From positions 124,001 through 188,000 of the forward strand of contig CAKSVD010000002.1 of the NCBI GenBank assembly GCA_934503275.1: 64,000 bases of DNA, read 5' to 3'. Below, piece by piece: positions 34,407 to 41,914 of the stretch. The notes below the pieces were generated by a model. That model saw only the letters and a program-made list of their open reading frames with translations. It did no database searches and was not told where the DNA came from. Position 1 is the stretch's first letter, and each line of letters starts with the position of its first letter. Origin of the DNA: an uncultured Faecalibacterium sp. (lineage in GTDB: Bacteria; Bacillota; Clostridia; Oscillospirales; Ruminococcaceae). Position numbers and translations under genes: made by a program.

Positions 34407-34662
34407 TTGCAAAGCAGTTTTTTTGCCGTAAACTGTATCTAGTACAGGGACGATGCCCCAAAAAACGGGCTTGCATCGCCGCCTGAAAAAACGCTTGCAC
34501 AGGAAACTGCGGAGGGAAACTTCAATGATGCTGCTGGTGCCGGGTCGCATGGAATGGGGTCACATTCACTGCAATCAGGGGCATGGTGCAGCCTTGTGCA
34601 AAATGCGCGGACAGAAAAACCGGAAATAAAGGCCGTGGTACAGGTGTACCGCAGCCTTTTTT
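34407..34662 (+). ncRNA. Promoter, structured RNA and terminator upstream of purE
   Basis: TTGCAA (34407-34412), 16 bases, TAAACT (34429-34434). The transcript from about 34441 ends at a terminator (34630-34662; AGGCCGTGGTACA with TGTACCGCAGCCT, then TTTTTT). About 220 nt contain no convincing gene. By hand I find CGATGC..GCATCG around CCC/GGG, TTGCACAGG pairing with CCTTGTGCAA over a long distance, and GCTGC/GCAGC with TGCC/GGCA above it, which gives a long irregular stem with a large one-sided bubble. It could be a purine-operon leader or a free RNA such as 6S RNA. I could not match purine, PRPP or ZTP riboswitch cores. Confidence 0.55.
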
Positions 34663-34705
34663 GTTTGTCGGTCTTGTTGGACAGTAGAAAGAGAGGCTTT
34701 GGAAA

Positions 34706-35206
34706 ATGGTTCGTAAAGTGGCAGTGATCATGGGTTCGGACAGCGATTGGCCGGTGGTCAAGGGTGCCTGTGCCCAGCTGAAGGCACTGGACATCCCCTT
34801 TGAGGCACACATCCTTTCGGCACACCGCACCCCCGCCGAAGCAGCAGCCTTTGCAAAAAGTGCAAAGACCAACGGCTTTGGCGTCATCCTGTGCGCGGCA
34901 GGCATGGCAGCCCATCTGGCAGGCGCTTTTGCCGCCAACACCACCCTGCCGGTCATCGGCATCCCCATGAAGGGCGGTGCGATGGACGGTCTGGACGCGC
35001 TGCTGGCTACCGTGCAGATGCCCAGCGGCATCCCGGTGGCAACCGTGGCGCTGAACGGTGCCAAGAACGCCGCATGGCTGGCTGCTGAGATCCTGGCACT
35101 GAACGATGACGCACTGGCGGAAAAGCTGGAGGCTGAGCGTGTAGCCATGGCGCAGCAGATCGCAGCCAAGGAAGAAAAGCTGCAGAACGAACTGAACGAG
35201 CTGTAA
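34706..35206 (+). CDS. purE: N5-carboxyaminoimidazole ribonucleotide mutase / AIR carboxylase
   Basis: 166 residues. GSDSDWPVV binds phosphate, SAHRTPAEA holds the catalytic histidine, and CAAGMAAHLAGAFAA the other active-site loop. It forms CAIR in purine synthesis. No purK is adjacent; whether it is a mutase (needs PurK) or a direct AIR carboxylase cannot be decided from the operon alone. Start ATG 34706, 44 bases after the leader terminator; first gene of purE-F-M-N-O-H-D-L-B. Confidence 0.95.
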   Translation: MVRKVAVIMGSDSDWPVVKGACAQLKALDIPFEAHILSAHRTPAEAAAFAKSAKTNGFGVILCAAGMAAHLAGAFAANTTLPVIGIPMKGGAMDGLDALLATVQMPSGIPVATVALNGAKNAAWLAAEILALNDDALAEKLEAERVAMAQQIAAKEEKLQNELNEL

Positions 35207-35216
35207 AGGAGAACCA

Positions 35217-36695
35217 ATGTCTGATTTTGCATATCCGCTGCATGAGGAGTGCGGCGTTTTCGGCATCTACGACCGTGCCGGTACCGAGGATGTGGCCGCA
35301 GCGGCTTATTCGGCCCTGTATGCGCTGCAGCACCGCGGGCAGGAGAGCTGCGGCATCGCCGTCAACGATGACGGCGTGATCACCGGTCACCGGGATCTGG
35401 GCCTTGTGAACGAGGTGTTCACCCCGGAGGTGCTGGCAAGCCTGTCCGCTACCACGGCACACATGGCCACCGGTCATGTGCGCTATGCCACCGCCGGCAC
35501 CCGCGTCCGCGCCAATGCCCAGCCCATGATCGTCCGGCATGGCCGCGGCACCATGGCACTGTGCCACAACGGCAACCTGACCAACGCTGTGGAACTGCGC
35601 CGCCAGCTGGAAAACGAGGGCGCCATCTTCCACGGCTCCTCGGATACCGAGGTCATCTGCTACCTTATCACCCGCAACCGTCTGCGCATGGGCAGTATCG
35701 AGACTGCCATCAGCAAGACCATGGACGTGCTGGAGGGCGCATACAGCCTTGTGATCATGTCTGCCACCAAGCTCATTGCGGTGCGCGACCCCCGGGGCTA
35801 CCGTCCCCTGTGCATCGGCACCCTGCCCGGCGGCGGCTACGTCTTTGCCAGCGAAAGCTGCGCACTGGATGCCGTCGGCGCCGCCCTGCTGCGGGACGTG
35901 GAGCCCGGCGAGATCGTGGTGGTAGATACCAAGACCGGCGAACTGCGCAGCATCAAGGATCACTGCGGCCGCCCGGACACCCAGATGTGCGTGTTCGAGT
36001 TCATCTACTTCGCCCGCCCGGACAGCGTCATCGAGGGCAGCTCGGTGCACGAGGCCCGCAAGCAGGCAGGCCGCTTCCTTGCACAGGAGCACCCTGTGGA
36101 GGCCGATGTGGTCATCGGCGTGCCGGATTCCGGCTTGGATGCCGCTCTGGGCTACTCGCAGGAGAGCGGCATCCCCTACGGCATCGGCTTTATCAAGAAC
36201 AAGTACATCGGCCGCACCTTCATTCAGGGCAGCCAGAAGCAGCGCGAGAACAGCGTGCGCATCAAGCTGAACGTGGTGTCCAGCACCGTCAAGGGCAAGC
36301 GCGTGGTGCTGGTGGATGACTCCATCGTGCGCGGCACCACCTCTGCCCGCATCATCAAGCTGCTGCGGGATGCCGGTGCTGCCGAGGTGCACTTTATGGT
36401 CTCTGCACCTCCCTTTAAATATCCGTGCTACTTTGGCACCGATATCCCGGACCAGAAGCTGCTGGTGGCTACCGGCCGCACGCTGGAGCAGATCAACGAG
36501 GTCATCGGCGCCGATACGCTGGGCTATTTGTCCAACGAGCACGTTGTCCAGCTTGCCAAAAACGCAAAATGCGGTTTCTGCACCGCCTGCTTTACCGGCG
36601 AGTATGCCGTACAGCCGGAAAGTGTGCTTTCTACCGATATTCACGACCGTCACCTGAACGACCGTCCCAAGGACGCCAAAAAGTTAGGAGAGTAA
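35217..36695 (+). CDS. purF: Amidophosphoribosyltransferase
   Basis: 492 residues, makes phosphoribosylamine from PRPP and glutamine. The N-terminal glutaminase nucleophile is in EECGVFGIYD (Cys12; the preceding 11 residues would be a propeptide). The phosphoribosyltransferase loop is VVLVDDSIVRGTTS. Cysteines in KYPCYFGTD and CGFCTACFTGEY fit the [4Fe-4S] cluster sites of the oxygen-sensitive B. subtilis-type enzyme. It starts 10 bases after purE. Confidence 0.96.
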   Translation: MSDFAYPLHEECGVFGIYDRAGTEDVAAAAYSALYALQHRGQESCGIAVNDDGVITGHRDLGLVNEVFTPEVLASLSATTAHMATGHVRYATAGTRVRANAQPMIVRHGRGTMALCHNGNLTNAVELRRQLENEGAIFHGSSDTEVICYLITRNRLRMGSIETAISKTMDVLEGAYSLVIMSATKLIAVRDPRGYRPLCIGTLPGGGYVFASESCALDAVGAALLRDVEPGEIVVVDTKTGELRSIKDHCGRPDTQMCVFEFIYFARPDSVIEGSSVHEARKQAGRFLAQEHPVEADVVIGVPDSGLDAALGYSQESGIPYGIGFIKNKYIGRTFIQGSQKQRENSVRIKLNVVSSTVKGKRVVLVDDSIVRGTTSARIIKLLRDAGAAEVHFMVSAPPFKYPCYFGTDIPDQKLLVATGRTLEQINEVIGADTLGYLSNEHVVQLAKNAKCGFCTACFTGEYAVQPESVLSTDIHDRHLNDRPKDAKKLGE

Positions 36696-36699
36696 GAAC

Positions 36700-37746
36700 A
36701 TGGAAAAGAGCTATTCTGAAAGCTACGCCGCAGCAGGCGTGGACATTACCGCCGGTTACCGCTCTGTGGAGCTGATGAAGCAGTATGTCGCCCGTACCAT
36801 GAACGAGCACTGCATCGGCGGCTTGGGCGGCTTTGGCGGCCTGTTTGAACTGGACTGCACCGGCTACAAGCACCCGGTGCTGATCTCCGGCACCGACGGT
36901 GTGGGCACCAAGCTGAAGGTGGCCATGATCATGGACAAGCACGACACCATCGGCATCGACTGCGTGGCCATGTGCGTCAACGATGTCATCTGCGCCGGTG
37001 CAAAGCCGCTGGTGTTCCTGGATTACATCGCCTGCGGCCGCAATGTGCCGGAAAAGATCGCCAACATCGTCAAGGGCGTGGCCGAGGGCTGCGTGCAGGC
37101 CGACTGTGCTCTGGTGGGCGGCGAAACTGCAGAGCACCCGGGCATGATGCCGGAGGACGAGTACGATCTGGCCGGCTTTACCGTGGGCGTTGTGGACAAG
37201 GAAAAGATCCTGAACAACGAGACCATGGCAGCCGGTGACGTGATCCTTGCCCTGCCCTCCACCGGTGTGCACTCCAACGGCTTCTCGCTGGTGCGCAAGG
37301 TGTTCAACATCGACGCCGATCCCGATGTGCTGTTCTCCACCCCCGCTGAACTGGGCGGCAAGACCCTTGGCGAGGCGCTGCTGGCTCCCACCAAGATCTA
37401 CGTCAAGCCCGTGCTGAAGGTACTGGAAGAGGTGCAGGTCAAGGGCATCTCCCACATCACCGGCGGCGGCTTCTACGAGAATATCCCCCGCAGCCTGAAG
37501 AAGGGCTGCTGCGCCCGCATCAACAAGGCAGATGTGCGCACCCCCGCTCTGTTCCACCTGATGCAGAAGGTGGGCGGCATCTCCGAGCACGATATGTTCA
37601 ACACCTTCAACATGGGCGTGGGCATGGTGCTCACCGTGCCCGCCGAGCAGGCCGACAAGGCACTGGAGATCCTGCACGCCAACGGCGAGCCGGAGGCCTA
37701 CCGTCTGGGCGTCATCGCAGAAGGTGAGGGCGTGGAACTGTGCTGA
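36700..37746 (+). CDS. purM: Phosphoribosylformylglycinamidine cyclo-ligase (AIR synthetase)
   Basis: 348 residues, ATP-dependent ring closure forming AIR. AAGVDITAGYRSVELMK at the N-terminus, SGTDGVGTKLKVAM, GIDCVAMCVNDVICAGAKPL, LVGGETAEHPGMM, and HITGGGFYENIPR are the family's ATP and substrate segments. It starts 4 bases after purF, and its last codons overlap the purN start. Confidence 0.96.
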   Translation: MEKSYSESYAAAGVDITAGYRSVELMKQYVARTMNEHCIGGLGGFGGLFELDCTGYKHPVLISGTDGVGTKLKVAMIMDKHDTIGIDCVAMCVNDVICAGAKPLVFLDYIACGRNVPEKIANIVKGVAEGCVQADCALVGGETAEHPGMMPEDEYDLAGFTVGVVDKEKILNNETMAAGDVILALPSTGVHSNGFSLVRKVFNIDADPDVLFSTPAELGGKTLGEALLAPTKIYVKPVLKVLEEVQVKGISHITGGGFYENIPRSLKKGCCARINKADVRTPALFHLMQKVGGISEHDMFNTFNMGVGMVLTVPAEQADKALEILHANGEPEAYRLGVIAEGEGVELC

Positions 37747-38336
37747 ACATTGCCGTGTTAGTGTCCGGCGGCGGCACCAATCTGCAGGCTCTGCTGGACA
37801 GCGAGGCCCGGGGCGAGAACCCCAATGGCAAAATTACGCTGGTAGTGGCCTCCAAGCCCGGCGTCTTTGCGCTGGAGCGCGCCGCCAAGGCCGGTGTGGA
37901 GGGCTGCGTGGTGCGCCGCAAGGACTACGCCACCAGCGAGGAATTTGACGCTGCACTGCTGGAAACACTGCGGGCGCACAACATTGATCTGGTGGTGCTG
38001 GCGGGCTTTCTGTCCGTGCTGGGCCCCAGTGTTATCGCGGCTTACCCGCGCCGCATCCTGAACGTGCACCCTGCGCTGATCCCCTCCTTCTGCGGGCCGG
38101 GAATGTACGGCCTGCGCCCCCACGAGGCCGCACTGGCCCGGGGCTGCAAGGTGACCGGCGCTACCGTCCACTTTGTCAACGAGGAGTGCGACGGCGGGCC
38201 CATCCTACTGCAGAAGGCCGTGGACATTCTGCCCGGCGACACCCCCGAGGTGCTGCAGAAGCGGGTGATGGAGCAGGCGGAGTGGAAGCTGCTGCCCAAG
38301 GCGGTGGCTATGATCTGTAACGGTGAAGTGGAGTAA
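37740..38336 (+). CDS. purN: Phosphoribosylglycinamide formyltransferase
   Basis: 198 residues, 10-formyl-THF-dependent GAR transformylase. NIAVLVSGGGTNLQALLDS binds phosphate; NVHPALIPSF holds the catalytic Asn and His; GATVHFVNEECDGGPILLQ holds the catalytic aspartate. The GTG start (37740) overlaps the purM stop by 7 bases, indicating coupling. Confidence 0.95.
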   Translation: MLNIAVLVSGGGTNLQALLDSEARGENPNGKITLVVASKPGVFALERAAKAGVEGCVVRRKDYATSEEFDAALLETLRAHNIDLVVLAGFLSVLGPSVIAAYPRRILNVHPALIPSFCGPGMYGLRPHEAALARGCKVTGATVHFVNEECDGGPILLQKAVDILPGDTPEVLQKRVMEQAEWKLLPKAVAMICNGEVE

Positions 38337-38337
38337 A

Positions 38338-38438
38338 AACTCCTTCTGTCACGCCTGACGGCGTGCCACCTCCCTCAAGGAGGGAGGCTTAAGGCCCCCT
38401 CCCCGAGGGGGCTGTCGCTGCAGGCGACTGGGGGAGTT
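38338..38438. repeat. Four-hairpin intergenic repeat, copy in purN-purO gap
   Basis: 101 bp, ends AACTCC and GGAGTT. Four hairpins in order: CACGCC-TGAC-GGCGTG; CCTCCCTC-AAG-GAGGGAGG; GCCCCCTC-CCC-GAGGGGGC; GTCGC-TGCAG-GCGAC. The closest relative is at 45625-45727; the first stem differs there on both strands so that pairing is kept. It has no T run typical of a terminator and lies between cotranscribed genes. Confidence 0.88.
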
Positions 38439-38458
38439 CCGTAAATAGGAGAACAACA

Positions 38459-39259
38459 ATGGAAAAAATCGACCTGAACGAGTATCTGGCCTCCAACGAG
38501 TACCCCGGCCGCGGCATTGCTGTGGCAATGGCACCGGACGGACGTCAGATGTTTATCGGCTACTTTATCATGGGCCGCAGCGAGAACAGCCGCAACCGCG
38601 TGTTTGACCCTGTGCCCGAGCGCGGCGGCATCTGCACCGTTGCAGCTGACCCCGCAAAGCTGGAGGATCCCAGCCTGATCATTTACAACCCGGTGCTGAC
38701 CCTTGGCAAGACCCACATCGTGACCAACGGCGACCAGACCGATACCATCTACGACCTGATGAGTCAGGGCAAGAGTTTTGCCGACGCGCTGCGCACCCGC
38801 ACCTTTGAGCCGGACTGCCCCAACTACACCCCCCGCATCTCCGCTGTGGTGTACGCCGACGGCAGCTACCAGATGAGCATCCTCAAGTCTGCCGACGGCA
38901 ACGGCGACAGCGTGCAGCGCTATTTCTTTGATTATCCCCAGCCCGTTGCAGGCGAGGGCCACTTCATCAGCACCTACAAGCACAACGGCAACCCCATCCC
39001 CAGCTTTGAGGGCGAGCCCCTGCGCTTTGTCTGCCCCCGCACCATTGGCGATTTTGCCCACGATATGTGGAGCAGCCTGAATCTGGACAATAAGGTGAGC
39101 CTGTTTGCCCGGGTCATCGATCTGGACACCGGCGAGAGCGGCGATATGATCTTTAATAAATACGATCCGGTGTGCAGCGACCTTGATGACCCTGAGGAGC
39201 CGGAACTGCTGCCCGAGGAACTGGAACTGCTCAAAAAGCTTGACGCCGAGGAAGAATAA
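38459..39259 (+). CDS. IMP cyclohydrolase, PurO-like stand-alone enzyme
   Basis: 266 residues. The opening EYPGRGIAVAMAPDGRQMFIGYFIMGRSENSRNR and YNPVLTLGKTHIVTNGDQTDTI match the archaeal-type (PurO/NTN-hydrolase-fold) IMP cyclohydrolase family, which closes FAICAR to IMP. It replaces the cyclohydrolase half of bacterial PurH. The next gene encodes only the formyltransferase half, so the two form the final steps. The acidic C-terminus is variable. AGGAGAA precedes the ATG. Confidence 0.85.
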   Translation: MEKIDLNEYLASNEYPGRGIAVAMAPDGRQMFIGYFIMGRSENSRNRVFDPVPERGGICTVAADPAKLEDPSLIIYNPVLTLGKTHIVTNGDQTDTIYDLMSQGKSFADALRTRTFEPDCPNYTPRISAVVYADGSYQMSILKSADGNGDSVQRYFFDYPQPVAGEGHFISTYKHNGNPIPSFEGEPLRFVCPRTIGDFAHDMWSSLNLDNKVSLFARVIDLDTGESGDMIFNKYDPVCSDLDDPEEPELLPEELELLKKLDAEEE

Positions 39260-39292
39260 GAGTAAACCTTAGGATATAAGGAGGATGCACCA

Positions 39293-40474
39293 ATGAATGA
39301 ACTCGCACTGAAGTACGGCTGCAACCCCAACCAGAAGCCCAGCCGCATTTATATGGAAGATGGCTCCGACCTGCCCGTTACCGTGCTGAACGGCAAGCCC
39401 GGCTACATCAACTTTCTGGATGCCCTCAACTCCATCCAGCTGGTCAAGGAGTTAAAGACTGCCTGCGGTCTGCCCGCAGCGGCCTCCTTTAAGCACGTTT
39501 CCCCGGCGGGCGCAGCACTGGGTCTGCCCCTGACCGAGGTGGAGCGCCGGATGTACCACATTGCCCCGGAGACCGAACTTTCTCCGCTGGCCTGTGCCTA
39601 CGCCCGCGCCCGCGGCGCAGACCGGATGTCCTCCTTCGGCGACTGGATCGCCCTGTCCGACATCTGCGATGTGCCCACTGCAAAGTTGATCCAGCACGAA
39701 GTGTCCGACGGCATTATCGCTCCGGGCTACGAGCCGGAGGCACTGGCCATTCTGTCCGGCAAAAAGAAGGGCAATTACAACGTTGTCGCCATCGACCCCG
39801 CCTATAAGCCCGCTCCCATCGAGCACAAGCAGGTATACGGCATCACCTTCGAGCAGGGCCGCAACGAGTTGGTCATCAACGCCGACACCATGCTGAACAA
39901 CTGGGTCACCGAGAACAAGGACGTGACCGAGGAGCAGAAGCGCGACCTCATCATTGCCCTTATCACCCTGAAGTACACCCAGTCCAACAGCGTGTGCTAC
40001 ACCTACAATGGTCAGACCATCGGCGTGGGCGCAGGCCAGCAGAGCCGCATCCACTGCACCCGTCTGGCCGGTCAGAAGGCCGACAACTGGCAGCTGCGCC
40101 ACATGGACAAGGTGCTGGATCTGCCCTTCCGCGACGATGTGGCAAAGCCCAACCGCGACAACGCCATTGATGTTTACATCGGCGATACCCCGGAGGACGT
40201 CATCGGCGATGACGTCTGGGCCGAGACCTTTACCCGCCAGCCCGAGCCGCTGACCGCCGAGGAAAAGAAGGCTTACCTCAGCAAGGTGACCGGTGTGTGC
40301 CTTGGTTCGGACGCCTTCTTCCCCTTCGGCGACAACATCGAGCGCGCCCGCCGCTCCGGCGTGACCGCCATCGTGCAGCCCGGCGGCTCCATCCGCGACC
40401 AGCAGGTCATCGACACCTGCAACAAGTACGGTATCGCCATGGCCTTCTGCGGCCTGCGGCTGTTCCATCACTGA
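39293..40474 (+). CDS. Stand-alone AICAR formyltransferase (PurH C-terminal type)
   Basis: 393 residues beginning directly with the transformylase domain (LALKYGCNPNQKPSRIYME). Catalytic segments: SFKHVSPAGAALG (Lys-His), YTQSNSVCYTYNGQTIGVGAGQQSR-type region, GSDAFFPFGDNIERA and VTAIVQPGGSIRDQQVIDTC. The usual N-terminal IMP cyclohydrolase domain of PurH is missing and is supplied by the preceding gene. AAGGAGG precedes the ATG. Confidence 0.92.
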   Translation: MNELALKYGCNPNQKPSRIYMEDGSDLPVTVLNGKPGYINFLDALNSIQLVKELKTACGLPAAASFKHVSPAGAALGLPLTEVERRMYHIAPETELSPLACAYARARGADRMSSFGDWIALSDICDVPTAKLIQHEVSDGIIAPGYEPEALAILSGKKKGNYNVVAIDPAYKPAPIEHKQVYGITFEQGRNELVINADTMLNNWVTENKDVTEEQKRDLIIALITLKYTQSNSVCYTYNGQTIGVGAGQQSRIHCTRLAGQKADNWQLRHMDKVLDLPFRDDVAKPNRDNAIDVYIGDTPEDVIGDDVWAETFTRQPEPLTAEEKKAYLSKVTGVCLGSDAFFPFGDNIERARRSGVTAIVQPGGSIRDQQVIDTCNKYGIAMAFCGLRLFHH

Positions 40475-40503
40475 TTTTCCTCTGCACAGGAGCAACGCAG
40501 CAA

Positions 40504-40556
40504 AAGCCTTCCCCCGGTCGGGGGAAGGCTTCAGAGGATGCCCGCATACGCGGGCA
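40504..40556 (+). repeat. Two adjacent hairpins in the purH-purD gap
   Basis: AAGCCTTCCCCC-GGTC-GGGGGAAGGCTT (40504-40531), then TGCCCGC-ATAC-GCGGGCA (40539-40556). Both are perfect, with no T run after, inside the purine operon. They are probably mRNA-stability or attenuation structures related in style to the 100-bp repeats. Confidence 0.75.
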
Positions 40557-40581
40557 GATCAAAAACGGGAAGGTGAATGAT

Positions 40582-41886
40582 ATGGCTGAAAAAATCTTGG
40601 TAGTGGGCGGCGGCGGCCGCGAGCACGCCATCATCAAGGCACTGAAAAAGAGCCCCGACTGCGGCGAGATCTGGTGCGCACCGGGCAACGGCGGCATCAG
40701 CTATGACGCCAAGTGCAAAAACATCAAGGCCACCGATGTGGATACCATGGTAGGCTTTGCAGTGGAAGAAAAGTTCGATTATGTTGTGGTGGCACAGGAT
40801 GACCCCCTTGCACTGGGCATGGTGGACGCGCTGGCAAAGGTGGGCATCCCCGCCTTTGGCCCGGACAAGGCCGCTGCCCGCATCGAGGCCTCCAAGGTGT
40901 TCTCCAAGGACCTGATGAAGAAATACGGCATCCCCACCGCAAAGTATGAGACCTTCGATGACCCCGCAAAGGTCATGGATTACATCCGCGCCGAGGGCAA
41001 GTACCCGGTGGTCATCAAGGCAGACGGTCTTGCACTGGGCAAGGGCGTGCTCATCTGCGAAAATGAGCAGCAGGCCGCTGACGGCGTCAAGGAGATCATG
41101 CTGGACAAAAAGTTCGGCGCATCCGGCAACCATGTGGTGGTAGAGGAGTTCCTCACCGGGCCGGAGGTCAGTGTGCTGAGTTTTACGGACGGCAAGGTGG
41201 TCAAGCCCATGGTCTCCAGCATGGATCATAAGCGCGCCAACGACCACGACACCGGCCTGAACACCGGCGGCATGGGCACCATTGCCCCCAACCCCTACTA
41301 CACCCCGGAGGTGGCTGCGGAGTGTATGGAAAAGATCTTCCTGCCCACCATCCGCGCCATGAACGCCGAGGGCTGCCCCTTCAAGGGCTGCCTGTACTTC
41401 GGCCTCATGCTCACTCCGGACGGCCCAAAGGTCATCGAGTATAACTGCCGCTTCGGCGACCCCGAAACGCAGGTGGTGCTGCCGTTGCTGGAAAGCGACC
41501 TGCTGCACATCATGCAGGCCTGCACCGACGGCACGCTGGCACAGCAGGAGGTCAAGTTCTCCGATGGTGCTGCGGCCTGCGTGATTCTGGCCTCCGGCGG
41601 CTACCCTGTGGCCTACGAGAAGGGCAAGCCCATCTCCGGCCTTGTGGACGGCCAGCTGCCCGACGAGGAGAACGTGACGGTGTACCACTCCGGTACTGCC
41701 ATCACCGAGGACGGCCAGCTTGTGACCAACGGCGGCCGCGTGCTGGGTGTTACCGCCACCGGCCCGCGCCTGACCAACGCCCTGAGCCACGCCTACGAAG
41801 CAGCCGAGAAGGTCAGCTTTGAAAAGCTGCACAAGCGCAGCGATATCGGCCTGCGTGCCCTGAAAGCGCTGGCAGAGAAGCAGTAA
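40582..41886 (+). CDS. purD: Phosphoribosylamine-glycine ligase
   Basis: 434 residues, ATP-grasp ligase making GAR. ILVVGGGGREHAIIKALKKS at the N-terminus; ATP-grasp core YPVVIKADGLALGKGVLIC, VVVEEFLTGPEVSVLSF; signature RFGDPETQVVLPLL. The ATG at 40582 follows GGGAAGGTGA; an upstream in-frame extension overlaps the preceding gene and hairpins and is rejected. Confidence 0.95.
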   Translation: MAEKILVVGGGGREHAIIKALKKSPDCGEIWCAPGNGGISYDAKCKNIKATDVDTMVGFAVEEKFDYVVVAQDDPLALGMVDALAKVGIPAFGPDKAAARIEASKVFSKDLMKKYGIPTAKYETFDDPAKVMDYIRAEGKYPVVIKADGLALGKGVLICENEQQAADGVKEIMLDKKFGASGNHVVVEEFLTGPEVSVLSFTDGKVVKPMVSSMDHKRANDHDTGLNTGGMGTIAPNPYYTPEVAAECMEKIFLPTIRAMNAEGCPFKGCLYFGLMLTPDGPKVIEYNCRFGDPETQVVLPLLESDLLHIMQACTDGTLAQQEVKFSDGAAACVILASGGYPVAYEKGKPISGLVDGQLPDEENVTVYHSGTAITEDGQLVTNGGRVLGVTATGPRLTNALSHAYEAAEKVSFEKLHKRSDIGLRALKALAEKQ

Positions 41887-41914
41887 GAAAGAATACAAAG
41901 GGGGAACCTACCCA

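Noticed and set aside
34331..34486. Short frame starting MAKLHKTFESFLTAWKHKGE in the gap before purE
   Set aside because: AAAGG is only a few bases from the ATG, the frame crosses the promoter at 34407-34434, and its second half is in the structured RNA. I treat it as non-coding.
34441..34662. Purine, PRPP or ZTP riboswitch upstream of purE
   Set aside because: Expected from context, but the conserved cores of these classes were not found; only a CCGCCTG string recalls ZTP.
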